Shown here in pieces: positions 36,257 to 48,206 of a stretch of 60,358 nucleotides of DNA. The notes under the pieces are model-generated. The model was not told the DNA's origin, made no database searches, and saw only the letters and a program-made list of their open reading frames with translations. Every line of letters starts with the position of its first letter. Position 1 is the first letter of the stretch. The stretch is from Chromera velia (Eukaryota > Sar > Chromeraceae): NCBI GenBank assembly GCA_018398765.1, contig JAHBMJ010003737.1, forward strand, positions 27,501-87,858, written 5' to 3'. Made by a program: the position numbers and the translations under genes.

Positions 36257-37157
36257 TACCCCCCTGTCTGACTGTGACTCACTTAGTCTATCGACTGAAA
36301 CTTTTTAGGAGATTGAAGTTCAGCCTAAGTTCTGCACTTTTCACCTATAAAATTCAAGTCTATTCCAAAGTTTTACGCTAGGTCAATCTTTACTGGTATT
36401 CAATACCACAGTGTAACCACACTTTGCCATACATACAGTATATTTTCTATACAAATGTCATCATCACTCTCATCGAGGACTTCATTCTTAAAAATGTAAA
36501 TGATACTCAAATTTGAAGGGCTTTCTTTTGTAGCAACATGAATGCAACATAAAGATCCCAAGCCTGGCAATGCTCTGATATATTTTTTATTTCTTTTTCT
36601 GTGTATGTTTTGTTAACTCTAATTCTCTATGAGATACAAAAGAGTACAGAAAAGAAAAGATACTCGGGTGTATTTAAAGACAGATCTGTACAAATTAGTA
36701 CAAATGGAGAAAAAACGCTTGTAAACGTATTAAAATCTGAGAGTCAGTCTTTTTTTAGGTCCTTTTCCTGCGCGAGGCTCCCAGCTAGTGCCTCCCACTG
36801 TTTTGAGGCAGCGACGTATTAGTCAAAGTTAACGCAACTGCCCTTTTCTGCCCTTTTTACTTCGGTAATGGCTAAAAATCCCTCTGTTGTTGTCAGTTGT
36901 CGTACTTTCAATTCCTTTTTAGCTTCCTCTTCTGTGAGACTGTCTAAACCCCTAGCTAACCCCCCTTCTTCTTCGTTACGTCTCTACTAACTTCGTCACG
37001 TCGACATCGGTCGACATTCTGCAGCTTTTGACCGTAGCATCCTGCAAAGTTCTGCACCTTTTATCTCAAAGCACACTCTGAAGTTCTATAACAAAGTTTA
37101 AGACTATTTTAAACTTCTGTAGCCTCAGTTTAAAGAGTCGATAGTGATAGGGGGGTA
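36257..37157. mobile_element. Inverted-repeat (MITE-like) element, about 0.9 kb
   Basis: The ends are TACCCCCCTGTC on the left and, in reverse complement, TACCCCCCTATC on the right. A CTATCGACT word occurs 20-30 bases in from each end. The TA at each edge could be the target duplication of a Tc1/mariner-type element. The interior is non-coding. It interrupts satellite family C. Confidence 0.7.
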
Positions 37158-37290
37158 TGTAAGAAGGAATGATTACAGAGAGGGATCTTTGCCCTCATTT
37201 GGGTGCAAGCGAGAAGAGATGCAGATAAGGATTTTTGCCCGTCATCGTGTATAAGAAGAAACTTTAAGGAATGCAGAGGGATAAAGCGCG
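37158..37290. repeat. Satellite family C, remnant
   Basis: GAAGGAATGATTACAGAGAG-type units resume after the inverted-repeat element and fade out by about 37290. Confidence 0.7.
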
Positions 37291-37794
37291 AGGGTTTTTG
37301 CCATGGGTGCGTTGGCCTGAGTTCTCTGCTTTGATCGCAAAAATTCTTTCACGACTCGTGTGGCCAAAGACTACAAAATGCGTTCACGAGGATGGCTTGG
37401 ATGCTGAGCGACAAAACAGGGTGTGGACGATAGCAAAAAAAATGTGTGTGCAGGAAGCCGAGAACAGAATGCGTTCAGGTGAAGCAGCATCAATATGAAC
37501 ATGTAAAAAGAGACACGAAGGCCGAAGATGCTTCAGAGCACGAAGGTTCTGACTCAGACTGTCTGGCTCGGTAATAATCGTATACGCAATAGTATATAAA
37601 CAGAGTGTGCTCATTTTCAGGGGCAAGAAGAATGCGGTGTGCGGTGACAGGAGATGAGAATATACTCAAGGGCAAGCAGAATGCATATGATCAGGGGAGC
37701 ACAAGGATTGAATGCTCAGAAACAAGAAGAACGCGGTGTGCAGGGGACTGAGGAATGAGTGTATGACCCGATGATGATCATCCGGTATGATCGT
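37291..37794. other. Gene-free spacer in the satellite block
   Basis: No coding or clear repeat unit, apart from weak CAGAATGC-like words near 37620-37740. Confidence 0.5.
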
Positions 37795-38275
37795 GTTCGC
37801 ATGGGCAGGAAGCAGAGAGAATCTGCGTAGGAGCACAAGTCAGAGAGAATGTGCACACGGGCACGAGTCAGAGAGAATGTGCACATGGGCACGAGTCAAA
37901 GAGAATGTGTGCAGAGGCACGAGTCAGACAGAACGTGTGCATGGGCACCAGTCAGAGAGGATGTGTGCAGGGAGACACGAGTCAGAGAGAATGTGCGCAG
38001 GGGCACGAGGAATGGATGCAAATGTGTGTGACTGGTCGATGATCCGGTATCATCGTCTATATAGGGCACGAATCAGATAGAATGTGTGCAGGGGCACCAG
38101 TCAGAGAGAATGCGCGCACGGGCACAAGTCAGAGAGAATGTGCGCAGGGGCATGAGTCAGAGAGAATGTGCGCAGGGGCACGAGTTAGAGATGCGAATGT
38201 GTATGACCGGGCGATGAACCGATGTCATCGTATGTGCAGGGCACGAGTCAGACAGAATGCGGCAGGGGCATAAAG
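37795..38275. repeat. Satellite family A, main array
   Basis: About fifteen units of 27-29 bp (GGGCACGAGTCAGAGAGAAT then GTGCGCA), broken by a GATGATCCGGTATCATCGT-like spacer that recurs about every 170-180 bp. This gives a higher-order repeat. Confidence 0.9.
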
Positions 38276-38668
38276 AATACGTATTCATGGGGCACTGATC
38301 GAAACAGAGCTCCCACTTGACCTAAGCCTTAGGCATGAAGAATGGGCAGGGGTAAAAAGGAGAGTTCACACTTAACTCAAGGTTATCACGAAGAACCTTT
38401 CTGCACAGAGGCAAATGATGAAGTTTATGCTCGACTCAACGCATGAACAAGAAGAGAGTTCCACCATTCAGCTCAAAAGCATGAGTGTATGTAAACTTGC
38501 AGGTGATAAATAGATCTCACACTTGAGTCAAGAGCACAAAACGCATAGTGTGATAAGAGACATGAGCATGAACCATAGTCGAACCAATCCACCCTAAAAT
38601 AAAGGAGGCTGGTTGCTGGGTGCTCACGGAGCCGGGTCAAACGAAGCGGACTCTTCCACATGAGGGGG

Positions 38669-38804
38669 TGTCCATTCGCTTTCACCGACTGTTTCACAGA
38701 TGGTCTTTCAGATTCTCTTCTCTTACTGCTCTTGTTGATAAGTTGCTGTTGCGTTTGTTGGAATGTATATGAATGTATCTTTCTTGCTGAAATATTGTTT
38801 GGCA
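38669..38804. repeat. LTR-like direct repeat, right copy
   Basis: Same orientation as the left copy. It starts TGTCCATTC and ends TTTGGCA. Sequence outside the pair is unrelated. Confidence 0.85.
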
Positions 38805-41800
38805 GCGGTGAGTGGCGGCAACATACAACATCGATGCTTAAACGCTCGGCTAAAGGCTTTGCAGGCGCTGCTACGCCTTCCATGCATGCCGCAGCCGCAC
38901 GCCGCCCCCGCGTTCATACCATTTTTTCACCCGAAATTTATTGCCGCTGGGAAGGGGCAGGGCTTGCACTGCTTTAAAGACGGATTATTCGATCGTTCAC
39001 ATGCATCAAAACATCAGAGTAAGAAATAAATTGAGGTATGTGTACCACACAACAAAGAAAAACCTCACAATCGCTGTGTTCCCCACGCCGAGGCAAAATC
39101 CTAAACAAAATTCTGGGAGTTCAGGGCTAGGTCCAGGGGGGGAGCAAACTGCCCCCTCTCCACGTTCTGCCCCTCAACTACCTCCATCACCCTCCAGCAC
39201 CTCTCCTGGGGAGAGCAGACAACCAAAAACTCTCTACCACCAACAGAGATGGGGATAGGCCAGAGGACCCTGGTATTCCTCCTCAAAAAGCTGGGAGAGG
39301 TGAGAGGAGGTGTGCTGTGGAGGTGCCTGCTGTTGCTGTTGCTGCTGCTGGCCATCCAAATTCATTTCTCTAAGCGTGGCTGCTAGGAGGGATTGCGGCT
39401 CAGGGCCTGGCTAGGGAGGCATGTTCTCAAAAGGGTTGCTCTGTACAATGTGTAGATAAAGGCGGAGGGGGGCAGAGTGAAGCCAGAAACATTTCAATCA
39501 TGAGTTCACCACATGAACAAGCAAATAAAATGCAGTTGCATACAGATATGTACATATTCGTGCACTGTACAAAAATGTGGACGAGATCATCGAGATGTGG
39601 ACTAACCATTTTTTGGAGACCTCCCAGCGGTAGTCGAGACTAGAGATCGATAGAGGCAAGCAAGACGGGCATTGCTTATCCTTTCCTGGGCTTCTTTGGA
39701 GAGAACTTGAAATCCAATTGCGACAGAAGCAAGAAGAATAAATCGTGAACGGACAGACTTTGATAGCGAGGGCAGTGAATAAGGCCGGCGTGTCCCAAAA
39801 AAGTTCTTTAATTCTTTTGATCGATGACGATTGTTTTTTTTTTGTCTAATGGGGCTGCGTAAACATGCGTAGAGCCCCTCCCCTGGGCCCGGCAAATTCG
39901 TGCAATTGTCCTTCTTTCTCATTGCTTTGGACTTTTTTTTTGTTTGCCTATTCTCTTAAATTTCTTCTTCAATCTTCCTGCCTGTCTCAGTTTCCATCCT
40001 TGCCTGTCCGGTCATCCTTGCAGCGCGTGTCTACCTGCGTGTCTCCTTGTTTGCGATATTAATATTAACCGACCTACCGATCTGCCCCTGATTGTATATG
40101 CTAAACTACAGCTGTCCCTCTCTCTATTTATCAAAATCTCTTTGCACTTCCGTAGTTTTCTTCATGTGCTTCACAGTCTCCTGTTTTTTGGATGAATCTC
40201 GACGCTAGTTTGCTTTACATTCTTTTCCTGTCAAAGCGGGAGGCAACCAGAAATACAAAAAGACACATACACAGATATACGTATGCACGCTTGCACACAA
40301 ACATAACTGCACACACACACGCTTACATACACATACACACATACACACACACATACACACACACATACACACACATACACATATACACATACACACACAC
40401 ACAACTACACACACACACTTACACACACACATATACACACACACATACATAAACACACACACACACACACACACCTATATATATATACACACACATACAC
40501 ATACACACACACACATACATACACACACATACACATACATACTCCATACATATGCGTGCGCACATACATGCACAGACAGGTATGTATGTACGTACGTACA
40601 TACGTACGTAGACACTGAGACATGAGCCGGGCTGGCAGGCAAGAGACAGATATAAAAGACACCTGTCTGCCGACTCTCATCGTTTGTGTGTCCTTCTCTG
40701 TTTTTTATGCTGCAGGCCCTGAGCGTTAGTGGTGGCAGCGTTGTATGGAAGCGAAAGGTTTTGACGTTTTAGGAGGGAGAGGAGAGTCCGAAGGAGAGTC
40801 GTGGGAGAGCATCATTGTAGGCTATGTGAGATTGGGTTCAGTGGGGTTTATGGGAAAGGGAATGGAACGGAAAGCAGTCTGCAAAAACCATGTTTGATGG
40901 AGGGACACGCTGCTGCACAGAAAGAAGGAGAAAGAATCAAAGAAAGAGTGGGAAAAAAGAGTTTCACTGTTTACATGTGAGGCTAAAATTTTGTGTGCTG
41001 CACTGATTAATCATTAATGACTTTCAGTTCTTCTGACAGATGACAAGCAACTGTACCCTAGACTGTACCATCTACAATATATTCTTATAATAACCTAGAT
41101 AATGACCGTAACATCATGATGTGACCATATTAGTTGGTCATCATGGGTTCTCAATTTTTTACAGGAAACGGCCTGTATCTTATTCTATTATTTTGTATAT
41201 AATAATCGAGCTAGTTACTTCATATTGAATGATAAATTTATTTCTAGCATAGAATAGCATAGTATTGATGTTCCGGGTCTAGCATAGTATAGCATAGCAT
41301 TGATGTTCTAGGTTTTAGATTTGTTTGCTTTGTGAGTTAATTACTACTACTATTCAAAACTTTACTTATTTTTATAGAATCATTTTGTGTAATATTTTAA
41401 TTATGATTATTTTATGATCTAGTTTATAATTTATTACGATAAGTGTTATGATGACTGGTATAGACCATGCAGCTAGGACTTCCGAGGCTACTACTAGGGC
41501 TACTAGCTAGTCATACTACTACTATCATCTGAGTAATTAGGATGTAACCCATGCATGGTACTGGATTTTTGGAATGTTAATAATAGAGTCTCTATATAGA
41601 AATTATAAATAACCTACTAAATACTAGTAGGGGCTTAAAAGGCTAGTATAACAAATTTGTGACATTATTTGTCCTATAATAGCTAGGCTAAGCTAGCTAG
41701 ATAGCTAGTTACAGCGGAGTGTTGAAGTGCATGTCCTAGGCTAGGTCCTAGGCTGGGTTATAAGTATATGTCGATCACTGGCGGTATTACTAAAGCCAGA

Positions 41801-42194
41801 CTAACAGCCGGGTTGTGTATATGAATAAAAAAATCGTATGGACAGAATGTGATGCATTTCATACACTGCCAGACAGAATGTTAGTATACTTCTAGGTGCA
41901 TAGTCCTTAAAGTTACTGTTCTTGAGTGATTCGTGACGGGCAGTGACGGGGAAAAAAGATGAAAAAAGGTTTGCTCGTGCCATGCGCATGCGTGTGTTTC
42001 CAGCCGGCCTTTGCGTGGGAGTCTGCCTAGGAGTCTGCAAAATCCGACCCGAGTCGCTGAAGTCTTCTTGTCCCTGGAGCTCAGAGCTCTCCTATATACG
42101 GCGCTGCTGTCACTGCACCATAAGAGCTTTACTCGTTAGTGAGTAATCACCTGCACAAGCCATGCACCACCTATACGCAGAGACGCCTCCTCGC
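38805..42194. other. AT-rich intergenic DNA
   Basis: No supported gene. A Pro/Ser-rich open stretch at 38941-39258 has no partner exon. The CA-type microsatellite lies at 40258-40545. From 41000 to 41790 the DNA is AT-rich with many CTAG words. The 3' end of the polymerase eta gene lies at the right edge. Confidence 0.55.
40258..40545. repeat. (CA)n / (ACAT)n microsatellite, about 290 bp
   Basis: Long, imperfect run of CA and ACACAT units; the Cys/Val- or Thr/His-rich open frames over it are by-products of the repeat. Confidence 0.95.
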
Positions 42195-45100
42195 TCAATC
42201 ACGCTGTGTCTGCACAGATGTGCTCCCATCCCATAGGGTCAGCTGCCGCTTTCCGGTACCCCTCGCGTGCCCTCTGCCCTGCTGTCTGACCGTTGTTCCA
42301 CCTGCTCCCCTGGATCCGGCTTTACCTACCCTGCCTCCCCCCTCTTGCCTCTTTCTCTCTGCTGTTGCAGATGCCACCCCTCTACCTGCATGAGGGGCAG
42401 GGGGTCTGTTGCTGAAGGCCTTTGGGGCTCCGTCAAGGGCTCGTGCATGTACGGAGTCAAAATGTTTCTGCAGCTGGTTCAGTGGAAACTGGAAGCTGCA
42501 AAGTGGGCACTGCTCCTTTGTAGAAGAAGAAGGATTTGTCTGGACAACCCGAGGACGTTTTATGACACGGTCACAAGGCCTGTCTCCATCTGTGCGCTCA
42601 CGACCGGAGGCGGACCCCGCAGCAAATTCTCCAACAATAGCGACGTCCTCGTCTGACTCTTTTTCGTCTGGCTCTGTCTTTGTCTCTGTCTCCTCAATTC
42701 GTCCAGGGATTGAGCCCCCCTGTGAGTTGTCTACTTTGTGTTTCGACTGATGGTTGGGATTAACGGAGCCAGTCTTCATCAGCTTGCCTTCTTCTCCTCC
42801 TCTTTTTTGGGGAGGAGAGCCGGTACTTTGTTCCCCCAGATTTCGTCTCTTCAAGTTGACCTTTCGTGCCGTCAGTTGAAGAGGGGGGAACACCCCTGAG
42901 GTGGGGGGAGAGAGGAGAGACCTTGAGCCAGCCAGAGCGCTAGCCTCTGATACACATAGAGGAGGGGCTTTTGGGAGAGAATCATCAAGTGCTTCATCTT
43001 TTTCTGCTTCTCTTCTACTTGCCCCCCTTGCTTTTTTGTCGGGCTGTTCATCTTGGCTCTCCAGATGCTCTACTGGATGAGAGACTGCAGCACTCGCATT
43101 TCCTGCTGGCAAGCGCTGAAAGAACGTTCGGATGTCCTTCCCTCCGACATTCCCTTTTCCCTGAGCAGGAAAACCTGTGGCCCCAACAACCAAACGCGTT
43201 ACACCCGTCCCCACCTCTACCGTCCTGTTCTTGGCCTCACTGGCCGAGTGGCCTGGCTGTTCCAGTCGCGTTGTATCAAAGGCTGGGGGCGTGTGTTGGG
43301 AAATGAGCCTGACGACCTGGGCAGAGAGGTCACGCAGGGCTTTGGAATGCCGAGAAGAGGAACAGTGGTTGTCGGCCCCCGTCTTTCGAGGTCCCTCTTG
43401 GAGGATTCTCTTACCGTCCGCTTCCTCGTTCTTCCCTCCGCTGGTTGAATATGTCGAAGGAGAATCTGAATCTGCTGCGGGCGACGGTGCCGTTGTGAGG
43501 GGCAGGCAAGATGAGGAAGAGGAGGAAGAAGAGGAAGACAAAGGCTTCCGAGTCGTCTCCAAGGAGCCCCCAGATGCGGAGAGGAGACTTGTCACTGACT
43601 GCGGAAAGTCTGCCGCTGCAGCTCTGCAGAAAGGAGGAGAGAGATAGATACACACGAGTTGGAAACAAGAGCTCCGGTAGTCATTGAATGACCAAGTCTC
43701 TGTCTCTCCGTCGAGCAATCTACGAGTTCACCTTCGTATCTATCTGTCCACTTGTCTATCTGTGCATCTCCTGCCAATTTGTCTCTCCGTCTGACTATGA
43801 ATCACCTTGTCAGTCTATTTATTCATCTGCTTCTGTGTCTGTCAGTCAGTCTGTCTGTGTCTGTCATTCTGTCAGTCTATACATACTATCTTCCAGCAAC
43901 TGTGTCCATGCAGCTCTTTCCATCTGGCCGTCCATCCATCTTATCTAACTGTGTCTCTCTCTGTCTGTCTATCTGCCGATTTTTCCGCCCGTCAGCCTCT
44001 CATGCAACGTAGATGTACATCTGTGCTATCATCTGCCTGCAGAGTCTGTGAACCGTCAAGCCTCAACTGACTTTGTCCCCGCTGGCATGCCCATTTTGTT
44101 TTGGGAGTAGCCGTCCCTCCACCTCACTACCTGCACAGGGAAGGGGGCGGCGAAAAGGGAAGAAGCATGTTTTCCAGAAATGGTGATGGGTCTTCTCAGT
44201 CCCCCTCATTGCAAAAATCGACGTTCTACAGGAGAGAAAAATCTCAAGGGGGGCATGTCGGGAGACAGGATGAGGTGATGTAAAGGGACGGACGATCAAG
44301 TCGGACAGCATGCCAAACGAAGCATCCAGAGATGAAAAAAGCTCAGTCGGTAGCAGAGTGGACCGTCGACAGGCAGAGGGACACAAAGATAAGTCCGACC
44401 AATTCAGCAGCCATGAATTCAAATTAGTTCGAATTCTTCACTCACTCATTCATTCCCAACGTGGCACAATCATTCACCGAGCAGCTCAGCCACTCACTCA
44501 CTCACTCACTCACTAACTGGCGAATGGACCGACTGGCTGACTGACTGACCCACCCACCCGCTGACCGACTGACCACACGTCGAGGCACCTCTCCCGGTCT
44601 CTCCTCCAGCAGCCTTCGAAGAAGCTCCGCAGATAGTTTCTCTGACCAACTGAATACACAGTTTCACAACAGGCAGGGAAGATAGAAGGGGAACACATTC
44701 CTCCATCCATCCATCCATTCATCCATCCATCCAATACTTCTCCACCCGTCTTCGATTTTTACTCAAATCACCCGCTCTGTTCCTGGTTTTTTCACAAAGT
44801 CATCTGTCCTTCCATTCTTTGTCTCACTCTGTCAACTTCCAAAGCATCCATTCATACTTCACAAACCCACCCATCCTTTCGGTCTCTGCATTCCTCTCTT
44901 GAACGGAAGCTGTGGTCGCTGTCCCAAACGGAAAGAGAGTTCGGGAAAGGAGTTTCTGTCTGTCTGCCTGCCTGCCTGCCTTTCTCCTTACACTCAGAAG
45001 ACTGCTGAGAAGGTCTGCCCACCTGAAGAGCTCTGCGTGTCCCGAGAGGGGACAAAAGGAGCGCTCAGCGATCATCGTCTTCGGCGCTCCCCTCTCTGTC

Positions 45101-45412
45101 ACCCCCCTCCCGTCCCTTCCCCAGCAGATCTGCGACAGACGAGAGGAAGACGCGAAGGAATGCGGCAGAGTAGAGAGGAACTCAATCCAGCGTACCGATC
45201 CGTAAGGGCCCTCGCAGTTGCCAGCGTACTTGTTGGAAAGGTCGGAGCCATGAACAGAAAGAGAAGAGGCAAGCCAGTCACCCATTCCATGAAGTCACTC
45301 AAGAACAAACGAAACACACTTATAACACGGCTCCATTCCCCCGCTTCCTCTCACAGACGGAAAGGGAGGTAAAGAAGCAGGAGGGGACAGACAGACAGAC
45401 AGACAGACAGTC

Positions 45413-45492
<80 letters not shown>

Positions 45493-48206
45493 CTCCGAGA
45501 GCCAAGACCCTCTCGCCTTCCCGAAATGCTGGAAGAGGAGGGAGACGGGGACACACCGCAAGTCCACCAGAGAGGGCAGGGGTCTCCTCTCTTCGTCTTT
45601 TCCCTTCACTCCGGCTGTCCTCTTCTCTTCACTCTCATTGCTAGCTCGTCTTCGAGACCCCATCGCTTCCCTCTCGTCCTGTCCCCACGGATTTCCTGTC
45701 GAGGTCCACTCCTGCTGAAAGGCCAGGGGGGGAGAACGCACCGGGAGGGTATCTCGGAGAAGAACAACACACGTCATCTGAAAAGCACGGCAGCCTCTGA
45801 ACAAGGTGCAAAACGGTTACCGACTGATTGTCATAAACATACGCTGGAACTCACGGGATGAGACACAGAGAGGCGAGCAGACAGAATGCCTGCTTGGGCT
45901 CGCAAGACAGCAGAGAGTGACAGAGGACGAAAATTTTGGAAGTTGGTACACGGGCAGGCAGAGGGCGCGAAGACGAGCAGGTCGAAAGGGGAATCGAAAG
46001 CCAATGACAGGAAAAGAAGAATATGCGAACACCAACTGCGTTGAGTAAGGCAGCTGGCTGACGTCACAATTCACGTCCTCTGTTCTGATTTCGTCTGTGA
46101 AGAAAACATTTACCTCTCCGTCCTCTCCGGTGCCTTCTTCCTCTTTCTCTGCATCCCATCTTGCCTCGTCATCCTCTCCCTCTCCCTCTCCCTCCGAATC
46201 CCCTCCTTCATCTCCACAGAAGCCAAACCGAAACGACGGGGAGGAATCAAAACAGATTCCTCCGTCGGCATACCCACCCTGCAAGCATCCCCTCCCCCCA
46301 TTCTGTGCCGATTCAACTCCGCCCTCCTCTGCCCTTGTCATGAGCCTCATATGCGAGATGACCAGCTTCTCGAGTTGTGCCCCCATTTCCCCTCTGCACG
46401 CGTTTTTTCGTTGATTCGATCGACCGCTCAATCATGCAGGCAGGCAGGAGGGCAAAGAAGGGAAGCGTTAGAACGCGGGAGCCGGTACCAGGGGAAAGGT
46501 GTGGGAGAGAGGGAGTTCTGTCTGGAGGCAGACTCGATCTACCGAGCGAAGGCTTTTTCTTTAGTTCCTTTCCAATCTGACAGCATCTGTCGTCTATCTG
46601 TTTCTATTTTCGAACATCAGACACATAACGGAGTGGGGCACAGGGAACAAGAATACAGAGCGCCAAAGATACATACACACACACACACACAGACACACAC
46701 ACACACACGCGCGCGCGCGCGCGCGCACTGACCGAAGCAAGGGCACCTCTCGAAGAGGAGAAGCTCTCAAGAAAGACTCCAAAGCCCCCACTGCATCCAC
46801 CGCACTGCCCGCCCTGCTGCCGGGATCACTCGAAAGAACAAGCGTGCCCCCGTCAGGTTTCGTCAAGGGAGACGCCAATCGTGCAAGGAGCCGGTTGGGG
46901 GCAAGAGAGGCACTGCAGGTGACCCCCCCCACCTTCCGAATGGACGCTCTGATGTCCTTCAGAAGGGAGAGAAGGGTCTCTATCTCCTGCAGAGGCCGCG
47001 TGCAGAGGGGGCGTCATTGTTTCCTCTGTTTGCATCATCTGAGCATGCATCTCATGCAAGAAGGCAGAGGTGTTGTTTGCCATCTGCAGCTGTTCCTGGG
47101 GGCGGGAAGGAAGAGGAAAAGGAAAAGGAAAATGGCGTCCCTGGGCACAAACAGAGAGGACATGAGGTAGAGACTGCTCGATGGAGTTCGTGCCAGAACG
47201 TCCTTGCAGCACTCACCTCTCTCTCTTCTGACTGTGTCTCGTCCAAGTGTCGGAGAACGCTGTGGGCTGGTACTAGGCCGAATCCTTCTCGGTCTCTGTC
47301 CCTGTCTCTGTCTGAACCAATGCCTTCTGTTCCTCCTGAGTTGGTGTCGAGGTTCTCGTCCTCATTTGCCCTCCATTCAGTCTTCACTGCACACTCCCTC
47401 TCTTGAAGATTTCCAGTATTTCGCGAGTGGCTGACTTGCATGGACGAAGAGAAAAAGAACTCCCGTCCCACAACAACACGGAGATTGCACAGTGCAGAGT
47501 CACAAACACCTTTGATCGTCTCCCCTCCCCTTTGTCTCTGCCCCATCCCTCTCCCTCTCCCTCTCCGCCCCCCCTCCAATCTCCTTGCAACTTCATCTTT
47601 CAAATCCACGTAAAAGTCATCCACTGATGCACGCTCAACCTGCGAACGGGGGAATGCGGTCTTCAGCGCTTCCTCCAATCTTGACGTCACCTTTCTGTAG
47701 AAGGGCATGTCCATCTCAAGCACCTGCAGCCCCGGGCACTGCTGTCTTGCCGCAGGGAGAGAGAGCCTCTTGCTGAGGAACTCTATAGCCGCCCTGCCCC
47801 CCTCACCCGCCCCATCTCCTTTTCTGATCCCCTTCGCACGAGCCTCCAGCGACACGGCCACAAAGCCACCTGCAGAGAAGACAACGGTACGACAGGTGCT
47901 TGACGAAACAACAACCCCACGTTGCGTCACACCATGCATGAGAGTTGCAGTGCGATGGTCTGCACCTCGGAAGAGTGCCGAATTCAAGAACGCAACCGGC
48001 ACATCCGACCAGCGACACGTACGCAATGCCACACCAAGAGAACGTACAGCGTGACTCAGAGAGACCTGCAAAGTTCTCCACCAGCCAGAAATTGGCTCAC
48101 CTCTGTTATGCTGCGACACTGCGACGGGCTTTCCTTTCAGCTGCGGGTTCCTCAGACACTCCGCCTGGACGTAGAAAGCGTCAATGTCGATATGGGCAAT
48201 CGTCAT
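42195..48206 (-). CDS. POLH: DNA polymerase eta (Y-family translesion polymerase)
   Basis: Pol eta copies past UV lesions at stalled forks. Nine exons: 48206-48101, 47869-47217, 46986-46733, 46393-46114, 45714-45493, 45129-44992, 44639-44574, 44130-44072, 43623-42195; total 3207 nt (1068 aa), in frame throughout. Family blocks in order: HIDIDAFYVQ (metal ligand D7); FVAVSLEARAKGI; ERASVDDFYVDL (residues 114-125), where the usual SIDE has Asp120 in place of Glu; TCSASLAPNRLLARLASP; thumb RGEMGAQLEKL; FQHFGKARGSWLSEICWGRD; GAPKTMIAERSF; then little-finger blocks ending TRLVVGATGF. Exon 9 adds a PIP-like GGKDIRTFF (near 753-761), a UBZ-type zinc finger (C965, C968, H980, H985) and a second Q-L-T-L-W motif near the end. 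An acidic insertion splits the thumb. The exon 7 acceptor is the weakest junction. The gene is head to head with the methyltransferase. Confidence 0.91.
45385..45492. repeat. (ACAG)n microsatellite touching a polymerase eta donor
   Basis: About 25 ACAG units. On the minus (sense) strand this is (GTCT)n and its first unit is the intron 5 donor itself. Confidence 0.95.
46673..46726. repeat. (CA)n(CG)n microsatellite in polymerase eta intron 3
   Basis: CA units pass into a perfect CG run that ends at the intron 3 donor on the minus strand. Confidence 0.95.

Larger units (their letters stand above)
31782..38804. mobile_element. Satellite block bounded by LTR-like direct repeats
   Basis: Direct repeats of about 135 bp (31782-31915 and 38669-38804) start with TG and end with CA, as LTRs do. 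Between them lie only tandem repeats and two inverted-repeat insertions; no gag or pol coding is visible. Its form fits a non-autonomous terminal-repeat retroelement derivative (TRIM or LARD type) that filled with satellite DNA, or two solo repeats that bracket a satellite. No target-site duplication or primer-binding site could be confirmed. Non-coding and old. Confidence 0.4.

Noticed and set aside
37795-38275. CRISPR-like array
   Set aside because: The 27-29-bp units abut each other with no unique spacers, the host is a eukaryote, and no cas gene is present. It is an ordinary tandem repeat.
38941-39258. Pro/Ser-rich plus-strand frame and its minus-strand counterpart
   Set aside because: Neither has a partner exon or a recognisable motif.
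40205-40680. Long Cys/Val- and Thr/His-rich open frames
   Set aside because: They are by-products of the CA-type microsatellite, with no domain and no splice context.
40700-40770. Exon-like stretch after a TGCTGCAG acceptor
   Set aside because: Only about 15 codons before a stop, with no neighbouring exon in phase.
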